Below, piece by piece: positions 8,355-16,658 of a stretch of DNA of 64,000 bases. Origin of the DNA: HXMU1420-13 sp965249965 (GTDB lineage: Bacteria; Bacteroidota; Rhodothermia; Balneolales; Balneolaceae); contig OZ252262.1 of the NCBI GenBank assembly GCA_965249965.1, forward strand, positions 1,736,001-1,800,000, written 5' to 3'. Both the position numbers and the translations under genes were made by a program. Within the stretch, counting starts at the first letter, position 1. The number at the start of each line of letters is the position of its first letter. The notes below the pieces were generated by a model, which did not search any database, was not told the DNA's origin, and saw only the letters and a program-made list of their open reading frames with translations.

Positions 8355-9248
8355 CTATAGACTTCCTTTCGAGCTTGGGATCATATTTTTGATACGAGGA
8401 TTTTTCTCAATGGCCGTTTTGAGTACACGAGCAAATCCTTTGAAAATTGCTTCAATTTTGTGGTGATCATTATCACCTTTGAATTCAATTTGAAGTGTGG
8501 CTTTAAGATTCATCGCCAGGCTATAAAAGAAATGCTTCACCATCTCAGTGGGCATATCACCCACATACTCGCGGTTAAATTCACCTTCAAAAGTTAAATA
8601 TGGTCGGCCGGATAAATCGAGGGCCACAGTTGCCTGAGCTTCATCCATAGGAAGTACGAATGCGTATCGTTCTATTCCTTTTTTATCTCCCAGGGCCTTA
8701 GTGATTGCATCCCCCAAAGCAATTGCTACATCTTCAATTGTGTGATGTTCATCCACCTCCAGATCGCCATCGCAAGAAAGATTCAAATCCACAAAACCGT
8801 GACGAGCAATTTGCTCCAGCATGTGATCGAAGAATTTTAGTCCCGTTGAAATTTCATTTTTACCGGTCCCATCCAAATTCAAGTCGATGGAAATATCTGT
8901 CTCGTTGGTAGTTCTGGAGATTTCAGCGGTTCGTTCTAGTCCATTTTTATAAGAGGAAAGCAACTCCGTAAAGTCGTATCCACTTGCGATTACATTATCA
9001 GAAACCCAGAATTCCAGTTTTCCTTCGCTTTTATCAAACTCGAGGATGGCTTCCGCGTTATCAGAATTGAAATCTGCAAATAACTCTTCTGTTTTTAATT
9101 GTGCTTTTTGTCTTTTAGTTAGCGCTTCAACTTCAGTGGAAAAACCAAATCCATCGTATTGTAAGCTAGCGCAAAAATGAACAAAACCTTTTGGAAGGAA
9201 TTTAGAATTTGAAGTAGCAATAGTTTCGGGCTGAATCCAGACTTTCAT
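8355..9248 (-). CDS. hisB: HisB, imidazoleglycerol-phosphate dehydratase with an unassigned N-terminal domain
   Basis: The C-terminal part (about 106-297) is a complete dehydratase: KFFDHMLEQIARHG (His142, His150), DEHHTIEDVAIALG (His168, His169, Glu172) and near the end DNDHHKIEAIFKGFAR supply the two Mn sites. It converts IGP to imidazole acetol phosphate. The first 105 residues are unusual. They are too short for the HAD histidinol-phosphatase domain (about 165 residues) of bifunctional HisB and contain no DxDGT-type motif in that region; I do not recognise them. ATG 9248 is the only good start. hisH follows without a gap, and a divergent DoxX gene starts 95 bp upstream, so hisB-hisH probably has its own promoter. 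Confidence 0.93.
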   Translation of the reverse strand: MKVWIQPETIATSNSKFLPKGFVHFCASLQYDGFGFSTEVEALTKRQKAQLKTEELFADFNSDNAEAILEFDKSEGKLEFWVSDNVIASGYDFTELLSSYKNGLERTAEISRTTNETDISIDLNLDGTGKNEISTGLKFFDHMLEQIARHGFVDLNLSCDGDLEVDEHHTIEDVAIALGDAITKALGDKKGIERYAFVLPMDEAQATVALDLSGRPYLTFEGEFNREYVGDMPTEMVKHFFYSLAMNLKATLQIEFKGDNDHHKIEAIFKGFARVLKTAIEKNPRIKNMIPSSKGSL

Positions 9249-9343
9249 GGCTGTTAAAAACCGGTGATTAAATTGTTAAACTTTTGTGACCAAATGCATT
9301 AACGGGTCGGTTACATTTAAGAAAATTATAAACTGAACTAAAT

Positions 9344-9751
9344 ATGAATTCAAAAGTAAACATTTTCTATTGGATATTACGATTGGCAGCTGCTTTCATC
9401 ATGCTGCAAACATTATTTTTCAAATTTTCCGGAGCACCAGAATCCATATACATTTTTGAGACGGTTGGACTTGAGCCTTTTGGAAGATATGCATCAGGTG
9501 TAGCAGAATTATTTGCATCCATTCTACTTTTAGTACCCCGAACCACCTGGCTAGGAGCTATTATCGCACTGGGAGTGATGGCTGGTGCCATATTAAGCCA
9601 CTTAACAATTTTGGGAATAGAGGTGCAAGGCGATGGCGGAACACTATTCATAATGGCACTGATTGTTGCGGTTTCATCGGCAATATTGCTGTGGGTAAAT
9701 CGGGGCGATATTCCAGTGATAGGTGTCAAACTTACTCCAAAAATAGACTAA
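9344..9751 (+). CDS. DoxX-family membrane protein
   Basis: The 135-residue protein has four predicted helices (about 8-22, 45-62, 68-88 and 98-118). Its start, YWILRLAAAFIMLQTLFFKFSG, followed by a GVAELFASILLLVPR-type helix, fits the DoxX/DoxX-like family, members of which have been linked to thiosulfate or quinone redox and thiol stress. It is the only plus-strand gene in the his region. Its TAA overlaps the hisC stop by three bases, tail to tail. It separates hisC from hisB and looks like a later arrival in the cluster. No specific function can be assigned. Confidence 0.75.
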   Translation: MNSKVNIFYWILRLAAAFIMLQTLFFKFSGAPESIYIFETVGLEPFGRYASGVAELFASILLLVPRTTWLGAIIALGVMAGAILSHLTILGIEVQGDGGTLFIMALIVAVSSAILLWVNRGDIPVIGVKLTPKID

Positions 9752-10803
9752 AGAACTTTTTGCAAAGCCGATAGAAAGGCATTGTTTTCGTCTGGGGTTC
9801 CAATTGTGAGCCTCAGACATTTTTCACAATGCGGTTCGTTTCCACGATAGCGAACAATCACACCTTCAATTGCCAGTTTTTTATAAATGTTGATTGCCTC
9901 AGGAACTCTGAAGATCAGAAAATTGGCATCAGTTGGGAAGATTTTTTCAACTTTTTCAATCTTCCCTAATTCAGAAATAATTCGTTCTCTTTCGGAGAGG
10001 ATATCATCAACATTAGCGAGCATAGCCGCAATATTTGAATATCCACGAATCGCAGCTTCCGTTGTTAATTTATTGATGTTATAAGGTGCCTTCACCTTCA
10101 TCATAAATTCGATGATTTCTGGATTCGCAAGTGCAATTCCTAGCCGAATTCCAGCCAAACCAAACGCCTTAGACATGGTTTGAAGCACAACAAGATTTGG
10201 ATAATCTTCAACAAGTTTGGCAAAACTCTCATTTTCTGAGAAGTCGATGTAGGCTTCATCCACAACTACAATTCCATCAAATCCTTCGATTATGGACATC
10301 ATGTCTTCTCGTCGAAGGCTATTTCCAGATGGATTGTTCGGTGAACAAAGGAAGATCATCTTGGTTTGATCTGTGACAGCACCCAACGTCTCGTCAACCT
10401 GAAGTTGAAAATCAGGAGTTAACAAAACCTGATCTACTTCCACATTATTAATTGCAGCAGAAACTTTATACATGCCGTAGGTTGGGGGAGTAATAAGCAC
10501 CCGGTCTTTAGCAGGTTCACAAAAAATACGATATAGTAAATCGATCGCTTCATCGCTGCCAACACCAACAAATACATGCTGACTTTGAACTTTTCGAAAA
10601 TCGGCTATTTTAGCCGTCAATTCCTCTTGATAAGGCATTGGATACCTATGCAGATCTAACTCATTTTCAAATGGTGAACCAATCGAATTTTCATTCGCAT
10701 CGAGTAAAATCCCTGAGTCGAAGTCGTCTCGAGCACTTCGGTAAGGTTTTAGATTCAGAATATTCGGCCTGATGAGAGATTTTAGGTCAAAATTCTTTTT
10801 CAT
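9748..10803 (-). CDS. hisC: HisC, histidinol-phosphate aminotransferase
   Basis: HisC is a PLP-dependent class I/II aminotransferase that converts imidazole acetol phosphate and glutamate to histidinol phosphate. The 351 residues are of normal length. LLDANENSIGSP near the start, the CSPNNPSGN cofactor motif (153-161), VDEAYIDF (181-188) and TMSKAFGLAGIRLG with Schiff-base Lys212 are all present, and the C-terminal LRLTIGTPDENNAFLSAL is typical. It lies 110 bp downstream of hisD; the gap holds a hairpin repeat that could stabilise or attenuate the mRNA. Confidence 0.96.
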   Translation of the reverse strand: MKKNFDLKSLIRPNILNLKPYRSARDDFDSGILLDANENSIGSPFENELDLHRYPMPYQEELTAKIADFRKVQSQHVFVGVGSDEAIDLLYRIFCEPAKDRVLITPPTYGMYKVSAAINNVEVDQVLLTPDFQLQVDETLGAVTDQTKMIFLCSPNNPSGNSLRREDMMSIIEGFDGIVVVDEAYIDFSENESFAKLVEDYPNLVVLQTMSKAFGLAGIRLGIALANPEIIEFMMKVKAPYNINKLTTEAAIRGYSNIAAMLANVDDILSERERIISELGKIEKVEKIFPTDANFLIFRVPEAINIYKKLAIEGVIVRYRGNEPHCEKCLRLTIGTPDENNAFLSALQKVL

Positions 10804-10841
10804 CGCTTTAATGACCTCCCTGAATCATCAATGGATTAGAC

Positions 10842-10895
10842 ACTCCGAATTGGAGTCTCCCCTCCTTGTGAAGGAGGGGAAAAAAGGGAGGTGGG
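10842..10895. repeat. CCCCTCC-hairpin repeat between hisD and hisC
   Basis: The stem CCCCTCCTT (10859-10867) pairs perfectly with AAGGAGGGG (10871-10879) around a 3-bp loop. A smaller pair ACTCC/GGAGT lies at 10842-10856, and a GGGAGGTGGGTAA tail follows. The hairpin plus G-rich tail matches the element at 3127-3184. There is no T-tract on the minus strand, so it is not a standard intrinsic terminator for the operon. Confidence 0.65.
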
Positions 10896-10913
10896 TAATT
10901 TGAGATTATGTTC

Positions 10914-12206
10914 TTAATCATCACTCAAGTCCCTCAGTCTAATAGTAACCGCATTCTTGTGCGCATCCAAACCTTCTGTTGAAGCTAAAATTTCTACGGT
11001 TGGACCAAGTGTGGCTAAACCATCGCGTGTTAATTTTTGCAAGGTGATGGATTTTTGAAAGGAGGCTAAATTTACACCGCTATACATTCTTGCATATCCG
11101 TAGGTTGGGAGGGTGTGATTTGTGCCTGACGCATAATCTCCCACACTTTCAGGGGTATATTGGCCAAGAAATACAGACCCGGCATTTGAAATTTGATTGA
11201 CAGTGGATTCCTCATCCTCTACATTAATTATCAAATGTTCGGGGGCATACTCATTCGAAAATGAAAGAGCGTCTTCAATCGAGCCAACTTTTACGATAAA
11301 GCTATTATTTAAAGCCTTAGAAGCCATTTCTCTTCGAGGAAGTTGTTGCAACTGAGAACTGATTTCCAGGCTCAATTCCAATAAATCAAATCCATCGATG
11401 GCCACTAAAACTACCTGGCTATCCGCACCATGTTCGGCCTGCGATAAAAGGTCGGCAGCTACATAACTTGGTTTTGCGGTCTTATCCGCAATTACTAATA
11501 CCTCTGATGGTCCGGCAGGCATATCAATTGAAATTTGTGCTTCAGAATTTTGAAGGATCATCTTAGCTGCCGTCACAAATTGATTTCCCGGACCAAAAAT
11601 TTTATCCACTTTTGGTACAGATTCTGTTCCCAATGCCATCGCAGCAACTGCTTGTGCTCCGCCAGCCAAAAGTATCTTTGACACACCAGCTTTTTGTGCG
11701 ATATAAGTTACTTCTTCGGGGACTTTACCTTCATCGTTTGGTGGAGTTGCTAAAATTATGGTTTTGCATTCTGCTATCATCGCCGGAATGGCCAACATCA
11801 TAGCTGTGGATGGGAGAATTGCAGTTCCGCCAGGAACATAAAGACCAACTCGTTCAATTGGCTTCATCACCTTTCTGCATATTACACCAGGCATAGTTTC
11901 AACAAATAGCTCTTGTTGATGTTGTGCTTCATGAAACCTTGAAATGTTTTCGAAAGCAGTATCAATAGCTAATCGCACTTCATCAGGCAATGTAATAGTT
12001 AGCGATGTTGGGTCTAAGGTAATCTCATTCAGTTGTACACCGTCAAATTTACTCGTGTATTCATTTACTGCCTCATCGCCATTTTCCTGTACGTCTTCAA
12101 TAATTGGCGAAACGATCTCAAATATGGCTGAAAAATCCATTTTTGGTCTTTTCAACAATTCGAGCCGTTCTGACTTTGAAAGTGTATTGAGTTCGTAGGT
12201 TTTCAT
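10914..12206 (-). CDS. hisD: HisD, histidinol dehydrogenase
   Basis: HisD performs the last two oxidations from histidinol to histidine with NAD and a catalytic Zn. The 430 residues are full length. VGLYVPGGTAILPSTAMM, KIFGPGNQFVTAAK, SIDMPAGPSEVLVIAD and YAPEHLIINVEDEE carry the NAD, metal and catalytic His/Glu residues. TYGYARMYSGVNLASFQK and an N-terminal FDGVQL segment are also typical. Its start overlaps the last base of hisG, so hisG-hisD are translationally coupled. Regulation would come from the his leader upstream of hisG. Confidence 0.97.
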   Translation of the reverse strand: MKTYELNTLSKSERLELLKRPKMDFSAIFEIVSPIIEDVQENGDEAVNEYTSKFDGVQLNEITLDPTSLTITLPDEVRLAIDTAFENISRFHEAQHQQELFVETMPGVICRKVMKPIERVGLYVPGGTAILPSTAMMLAIPAMIAECKTIILATPPNDEGKVPEEVTYIAQKAGVSKILLAGGAQAVAAMALGTESVPKVDKIFGPGNQFVTAAKMILQNSEAQISIDMPAGPSEVLVIADKTAKPSYVAADLLSQAEHGADSQVVLVAIDGFDLLELSLEISSQLQQLPRREMASKALNNSFIVKVGSIEDALSFSNEYAPEHLIINVEDEESTVNQISNAGSVFLGQYTPESVGDYASGTNHTLPTYGYARMYSGVNLASFQKSITLQKLTRDGLATLGPTVEILASTEGLDAHKNAVTIRLRDLSDD

Positions 12207-13087
12207 TAGAATATCATGCTTTCTATAGGGAGCATTACTATATCTGTGGCACCGGCTTTTTTCAAATCCTCCATAACAATCCAGAATTTATTGTACGGTA
12301 TAACAGTATGGATTGCGACCATCTCTGTTTCTGCCAAAGGAACTATGGTTGGACTTTTCATTGAGGGGATGATTTCTTTGATCCGATCGATTTTATTTGC
12401 CGGAGCATTCATCATCATGTATCTACTTTTCTTGGCTTGCTGATAGCCGTCGATTCGAACTAAAAACTTATCAATTAGTTGCTGTTTTCCAGGCGACAAT
12501 TCTTTATTGGTCTGAATCAGCTTTGTCTCAGATTCGAGAATCGAAAATAATTCGGTAAGTCCGTTTGCGACGAGTGTACCTCCGGTTGAGACTAAATCAG
12601 AAATTGCATCTGCAACTTCAAGTTGTGGAGTAATTTCTACTGCACCGGAAATTTCAACGAGCTTTACATTAACACCATTTTCAGAAAAGAATTTTTGGGT
12701 TAAAAAGGGATAACTGGTAGCAATTGTCTTTCCTTCAAAATCGGTTACATCATTAAGTGACCCATTTTTTGGAGCAGCAATGGAAAGGCGACATCTACCA
12801 TATTTCAAACCTCTCAAAACGCTGACATCTGCATCTTTTTCAAATACTTCATTAGCGCCAACAAATCCTAAATCACAAATACCATCTTGTACATATTCGG
12901 GGATATCGTCGTCGCGAAGCAGGAGCAATTCTACATCAAAATTGCGTGTTTTTACCATCAGGTTGCGTTTGTAGTTGTCGAACTCAATGCCAATTCCATG
13001 GAGTAAATCGATGGTTTTTTCGGTTAAGCGTCCGCTTTTTTGAATAGCAATTCGTAATGATGTGGAAGAATCTTTCGTCCGGTTCAT
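12206..13087 (-). CDS. hisG: HisG, ATP phosphoribosyltransferase, long form
   Basis: HisG catalyses the committed step, joining ATP and PRPP. At 293 residues it is the long, hexameric form with a C-terminal ACT-like regulatory domain (about 220-293), which does not need HisZ and is normally inhibited by histidine. LRIAIQKSGRLTEKTIDLL, DICDLGFVGANEVFE-like text (DGICDLGFVGANEVF) and the PRPP loop DLVSTGGTLVANGL are present. It is the first structural gene of hisG-hisD-hisC and lies 77 nt downstream of a histidine-rich leader peptide with a terminator. It is therefore probably controlled both by feedback inhibition and by transcription attenuation. Confidence 0.96.
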   Translation of the reverse strand: MNRTKDSSTSLRIAIQKSGRLTEKTIDLLHGIGIEFDNYKRNLMVKTRNFDVELLLLRDDDIPEYVQDGICDLGFVGANEVFEKDADVSVLRGLKYGRCRLSIAAPKNGSLNDVTDFEGKTIATSYPFLTQKFFSENGVNVKLVEISGAVEITPQLEVADAISDLVSTGGTLVANGLTELFSILESETKLIQTNKELSPGKQQLIDKFLVRIDGYQQAKKSRYMMMNAPANKIDRIKEIIPSMKSPTIVPLAETEMVAIHTVIPYNKFWIVMEDLKKAGATDIVMLPIESMIF

Positions 13088-13147
13088 GATATTAATTAGT
13101 AAGTAAAATAGGTTGTAAAAGTAGGGGTAAGATTGAATTCAAGTAAG

Positions 13148-13173
13148 AAAAAAAGTGCAAAGAATTAATGCAC
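13148..13173 (-). terminator. candidate attenuator terminator of the his operon
   Basis: Read on the minus strand, GTGCA pairs perfectly with TGCAC across a 9-nt loop and is followed at once by seven T. The stop codon of the histidine leader peptide lies in the loop, and the 5' arm is the end of the leader coding sequence. A ribosome at the His codons would therefore change its folding. The 5-bp stem is short, so strength is uncertain. A competing upstream hairpin, CATGAT/ATCATG with a CGCC loop, lies in the His-codon run. Confidence 0.6.
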
Positions 13174-13236
13174 GTGATGATGGCCATGATGGCGATCATG
13201 TGATGGATGGGAGATATGATGTCGTTTTGAATTCAC
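13165..13236 (-). CDS. hisL: histidine-operon leader peptide (10 His in 23 residues)
   Basis: Starting at GTG 13236, the minus strand reads VNSKRHHISHPSH, then DRHHGHHHVH, then TAA: 23 residues, 10 of them histidine, including one HHH and two HH runs. It sits 77 nt upstream of hisG on the same strand, and its stop lies in the loop of a T-tract hairpin. This is the layout of a his leader, where stalling at His codons under low charged tRNA-His prevents termination. No Shine-Dalgarno is visible. TATCTTTA, close to the TAnnTTTG -7 box of Bacteroidota, lies 4-11 bp before the GTG, so the transcript may be nearly leaderless. The start codon choice is the weakest point. Confidence 0.82.
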   Translation of the reverse strand: MNSKRHHISHPSHDRHHGHHHVH

Positions 13237-13257
13237 GGTGTAAAGATAGAAAGAGAT

Positions 13258-15648
13258 TTAGTTTTCAGGAAACCAATTTTCGATTTTTTCGATAATTTCG
13301 CCTCTGGTAACGGGCTTACTTAAATAATCGTTCATGCCGGAGAATAAACACACCTGTTTATCTTCTTCCGAAGCATTGGCAGTCATCGCAATAATAATAG
13401 GCTGATATGGTGCTATCACTTTCATACGCAGCCTTTGTGTTGTCTGGAGACCATCAAGAACAGGCATTTGAACATCCATGAGAATCAAATCATAAAACTT
13501 TTGGTCAATGAGTTCAATTACTTTTTGCCCATTATCCACAATGTCGATGTCGTAGCCAAGATTTCGCATGAGCCCTTTAGCTACCAGCTGATTGGTAGGA
13601 TTATCTTCTGCGAGTAAAATAGAAATTGCTCTAGTTTTATGGATAATCTCGTCTGGGAGTGCTTCGATAACTTCTCGCTCACCGGATAAAGCCCGTGTAA
13701 GTGTATTAATTAAATCTTCCCGGCGAATGGGTTTGGTGATGAAAATTTCATCAGCATTAATTCGCTTGTCTACACTTGAGCTGAAAGGGACCAGACTAAT
13801 TAGGGGGATCTCTTTGCTTTCTAGTTGCATACCAAATCCGGTTTTAATGGACCGATCAGCTTGCTTGTAAAGAAACTCATCAACTATTACTGCATCAATA
13901 TTCGGTACTTTTTGGATACCAATAATGATTTCTTCCAGCGTTTTATAAGTGTGTGAGATGATACCAAGCGCCGCTAACTTCTTTGTCAATATTCTTCGCT
14001 GAGAAGTATTTTGATCGGCTATTAATACCGTTTTGCCCTGAAAAATGTCAAGTGCTAGATCTTTTCGTACAATTGAATCATCAATTTCAGCATCAATTGT
14101 GAATGTAAATGTAGATCCTTCACCAACTATACTCTGCACCCAGATATCTCCTCGCATCATATTCACCAAACTTTTGGTGATGGTTAATCCAAGGCCGGTG
14201 CCACCATAATTTCTGGTCGTACTTGCATCAACCTGAGAAAAAGAGTCAAAAATATGATTCACTTTATTTTCTGGGATACCAATACCCGTATCAACAATTT
14301 TGAATTCAAGCGTTGCAGTTTTCCCCTTTTGTTTTGCCAACACAACCTTGAGAATCACTTCTCCTACATTCGTAAATTTGATGGCGTTACCAAGTAAATT
14401 GGTAAGAATTTGTTTTAAACGAACAGCATCGCTAATCACAAACTCAGGCACTTTTTCATCTACATCAAAAATTAAATCAATGTTTTGCTCTTCCGCTTTT
14501 AGAACTAGGAGATTTCCAAGATCTGCGGTGAGATTATGAATGCTAACTGGTTGATTTTCCAGCTCAAGATTTCCTGATTCGATTTTTGAATAATCAAGAA
14601 TATCATTGATAATATGAATTAAATCGTAACCGCTTTTATAAATGGTATCTATATAAAGCAGTTGTTCTTTTGATGGACTGGTTTCACGTAGAATTTCAGT
14701 CATCCCAATAACGGCATTCATTGGGGTTCTGATCTCGTGACTCATATTTGCTAAAAACATCGCTTTCGCCCTTGTAGCTTCTTCCGCTCTGTTTTTAGCT
14801 TCGATCAATTCAAGTTGAGTCTGTTCAAGCTCTTCATTTTTCTCTTGCAAATCTTTGGTGAGTTGCTCGAAATGGTCGGCTTTTTTTAGCAGTAATTTTT
14901 CAATCTGATGTTTTGTGAGCGCCCCAACTCGATCTTCATCCATCAGGTTTTCCGGTAAAACGGAAATAATAATTTGGAATGAATCGAGGTTAATAAAGTT
15001 CTTAGCTAATTTTTTATAGCCATGATCGAATCTTCTAAGAGCAGCATCTTCACCAATTTTATTTTTTAAAACGGTGAAGGTGAAAAAGCTCAGTTTTCGA
15101 AGAAAATGTACCCAATCGTTGTAATTTGATGGATTGAAAGTGACTTCATTTAGCGGGTTTTGGCCTGGGAATCCGTTGGGGATATCATCCAGATAAGTCC
15201 CAATTCCCTGTAATTGTTCGCTGCCTTTATCACCCAAAAAGTCCTGAAGTCCGGCGATAACCTCTTTTAAAAATATCTTACATAATTCAAACTCTTGCTT
15301 GGGCTCATCTTCGAAAATGATTGAGAAGGTTGAAATTGAAAGAAGTGGAGCATATTGAACCTTTACTTTCGATCTCAGCTTTTCTTTGGTGAGATCGAAC
15401 TTTGGGTCGATATCTGTTAGATACTTTTCAACGAATAGATAGCTTTCAGCAAGCCTTTCCTGGCGCTCTTTATTTTTGAGCTTAAGGTAATTATTGATAT
15501 AAACAATGGTTGCATGCGCTTGATTAGAGCTTGTTATTTTAGAAGTGAGATATCCGAATAGCCCATCTATATTTTCAGAAAAAAAATCTGATTTGCCTGA
15601 ACCAGATAATTTAATATCCCTGAAATATTCTAAAATTCTGCTAATCAT
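13258..15648 (-). CDS. cytoplasmic hybrid histidine kinase with two receiver domains
   Basis: The protein has 796 residues and no clear membrane segment or signal peptide, so it probably senses inside the cell. Residues 1-245 form an N-terminal domain I do not recognise. A coiled coil (about 250-295) precedes HisKA with FLANMSHEIRTPMNAVIG (phospho-His304), then a HATPase_c domain (N box ILTNLLGNAIKFTN, G1 DTGIGIPE). A first receiver (about 545-660) is divergent but keeps an Asp in AVIVDEF and a Lys in FITKPIR. A second receiver (about 680-790) is canonical: LLAEDNPTNQLVAKG and LILMDVQMPVLDG. There is no DNA-binding output, so it must pass phosphate to a partner encoded elsewhere. It ends 21 bp before the his leader, so the his promoter may overlap its 3' end. 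Confidence 0.92.
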   Translation of the reverse strand: MISRILEYFRDIKLSGSGKSDFFSENIDGLFGYLTSKITSSNQAHATIVYINNYLKLKNKERQERLAESYLFVEKYLTDIDPKFDLTKEKLRSKVKVQYAPLLSISTFSIIFEDEPKQEFELCKIFLKEVIAGLQDFLGDKGSEQLQGIGTYLDDIPNGFPGQNPLNEVTFNPSNYNDWVHFLRKLSFFTFTVLKNKIGEDAALRRFDHGYKKLAKNFINLDSFQIIISVLPENLMDEDRVGALTKHQIEKLLLKKADHFEQLTKDLQEKNEELEQTQLELIEAKNRAEEATRAKAMFLANMSHEIRTPMNAVIGMTEILRETSPSKEQLLYIDTIYKSGYDLIHIINDILDYSKIESGNLELENQPVSIHNLTADLGNLLVLKAEEQNIDLIFDVDEKVPEFVISDAVRLKQILTNLLGNAIKFTNVGEVILKVVLAKQKGKTATLEFKIVDTGIGIPENKVNHIFDSFSQVDASTTRNYGGTGLGLTITKSLVNMMRGDIWVQSIVGEGSTFTFTIDAEIDDSIVRKDLALDIFQGKTVLIADQNTSQRRILTKKLAALGIISHTYKTLEEIIIGIQKVPNIDAVIVDEFLYKQADRSIKTGFGMQLESKEIPLISLVPFSSSVDKRINADEIFITKPIRREDLINTLTRALSGEREVIEALPDEIIHKTRAISILLAEDNPTNQLVAKGLMRNLGYDIDIVDNGQKVIELIDQKFYDLILMDVQMPVLDGLQTTQRLRMKVIAPYQPIIIAMTANASEEDKQVCLFSGMNDYLSKPVTRGEIIEKIENWFPEN

Positions 15649-15665
15649 TGCTTTGTAAGAAGAGA

Positions 15666-15689
15666 AAAAAGCCGGTTTCCCGGCTTTTT
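15666..15689. terminator. bidirectional intrinsic terminator
   Basis: AAAAAGCCGG pairs with CCGGCTTTTT around TTTC, giving a GC-rich stem with a T-tract on either strand. It terminates the small membrane-protein gene (stop at 15696). Its end lies only 17 bp before the start codon of the hybrid kinase, leaving almost no room for a separate kinase promoter. Confidence 0.85.
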
Positions 15690-15695
15690 AAGAAG

Positions 15696-16013
15696 TTAGG
15701 CTTTGCTAGCCTGATGGATCTTATAAAATCCGAAAGCCGAAAGTCCCCAGGTAGTCATAAGTGCTAGAAACCAAGCAATTTTACCTAAAGGTTGGCTGAG
15801 AAGCATTTCAAAAATGTCAATACCAAAGAAGTTTGTTATTTGTAGACTTAAATGCCCAACTGCCATTACCAGAAAGCCCCAGGCGAGGTATACCATTCCT
15901 CTACCAAAAACTCCGCCTTTTAAGGTTTGAGCCGTTCTAAAACTGTAGACGATACATACCAAAAGGAAAGGTAATTCAAGAATTCCAAACCATTGTTCAA
16001 TACCCAGATCCAT
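15696..16013 (-). CDS. small three-helix membrane protein, unknown function
   Basis: The 105-residue protein has hydrophobic segments at about 10-27, 40-58 and 76-98. It has no catalytic motif I recognise. It starts with MDLGIEQWFGILELPFLLVC and ends with a short basic tail KIHQASKA. It is followed by a good terminator and then the hybrid histidine kinase in the same direction. Co-transcription with the kinase would need read-through, but a membrane accessory for it cannot be excluded. Coding potential is supported by the helix pattern and sensible codon use. Confidence 0.7.
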   Translation of the reverse strand: MDLGIEQWFGILELPFLLVCIVYSFRTAQTLKGGVFGRGMVYLAWGFLVMAVGHLSLQITNFFGIDIFEMLLSQPLGKIAWFLALMTTWGLSAFGFYKIHQASKA

Positions 16014-16173
16014 TGTACTCCATGTTTGATTAAAGTTATATGCTAATTATTAGGAATTTAATCCGGTAAGTCAATTTTACATTGTTAGATTTTCATCACG
16101 ATGTTTTGAACTAATTATATCTTTTATCAGTTGAAAATATTACCATGCAATGACTTAAAGACATTTACACACC

Positions 16174-16425
16174 ATGAAAACAATTGCTCAGATCTCATAC
16201 ATCCCTTTAGCTACGGAAAATCCCACTGAAAAAGTTCAGGAGCTTTTAGAGCAAATCGCTCAATATGATCTTAAAATTGAAGTAGGGTATTTATCAACAA
16301 CAGTTGTTGGTGAAACCGATCTTGTTTTTACTGCCATCCGAGATATCTACGATTCGATGGCGCTTGAGCAAGAGAGATTCAGGCTTCATGTAGAATTATT
16401 ATGCCCTGAAAAAGAACTAGCCTGA
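16174..16425 (+). CDS. thiamine-binding protein-like (MTH1187/YkoF family, DUF77)
   Basis: The 83-residue protein has the ferredoxin-like pattern of the DUF77 / Thiamine_BP family. An AQISYIPLATENPTEKVQEL strand-helix start is followed by YDLKIEVGYLSTTVVGETDLVFTAIRDIYDSM, in which the family's Gly-Glu (here VVGETD) is kept. Family members bind thiamine-like ligands and often accompany thiamine or metal transport genes, but no such gene is next to it here, and I see no TPP riboswitch upstream. It is divergent from the small membrane protein gene. The function is inferred from family only. Confidence 0.65.
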   Translation: MKTIAQISYIPLATENPTEKVQELLEQIAQYDLKIEVGYLSTTVVGETDLVFTAIRDIYDSMALEQERFRLHVELLCPEKELA

Positions 16426-16658
16426 TTTGAGCTCGAATTATTTGCTTAAAACGGCATCCTAAATGCTCAAATTTCTGCTAATTTTTAGGAATCCTAAATC
16501 AATAAACGAATTTGATTCCAAATTATCGGCCCCACAAAATTGGGATTCAACCACATAGGGGTTAGTAAAAGAATACAATCCTTTAAAACATTGTTTTCAG
16601 TTCAAACTGCCTTCTTCGTATCTTTAAAGTTTAAGAAGAGACGCATCGATCACAGCAT

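Noticed and set aside
8355..9248. Bifunctional HisB with histidinol phosphatase
   Set aside because: The N-terminal region is only about 105 residues and has no DxDGT-type HAD motif.
13258..15648. First receiver of the hybrid kinase as a dead pseudo-receiver
   Set aside because: It is divergent, but an Asp (VIVDEF) and the conserved Lys (FITKPIR) are at the expected places, so loss of function cannot be claimed.
16014..16173. TPP riboswitch upstream of the thiamine-binding-like gene
   Set aside because: The conserved CTGAGA and ACCTGATCTGGATAATGCC-like core segments are missing.
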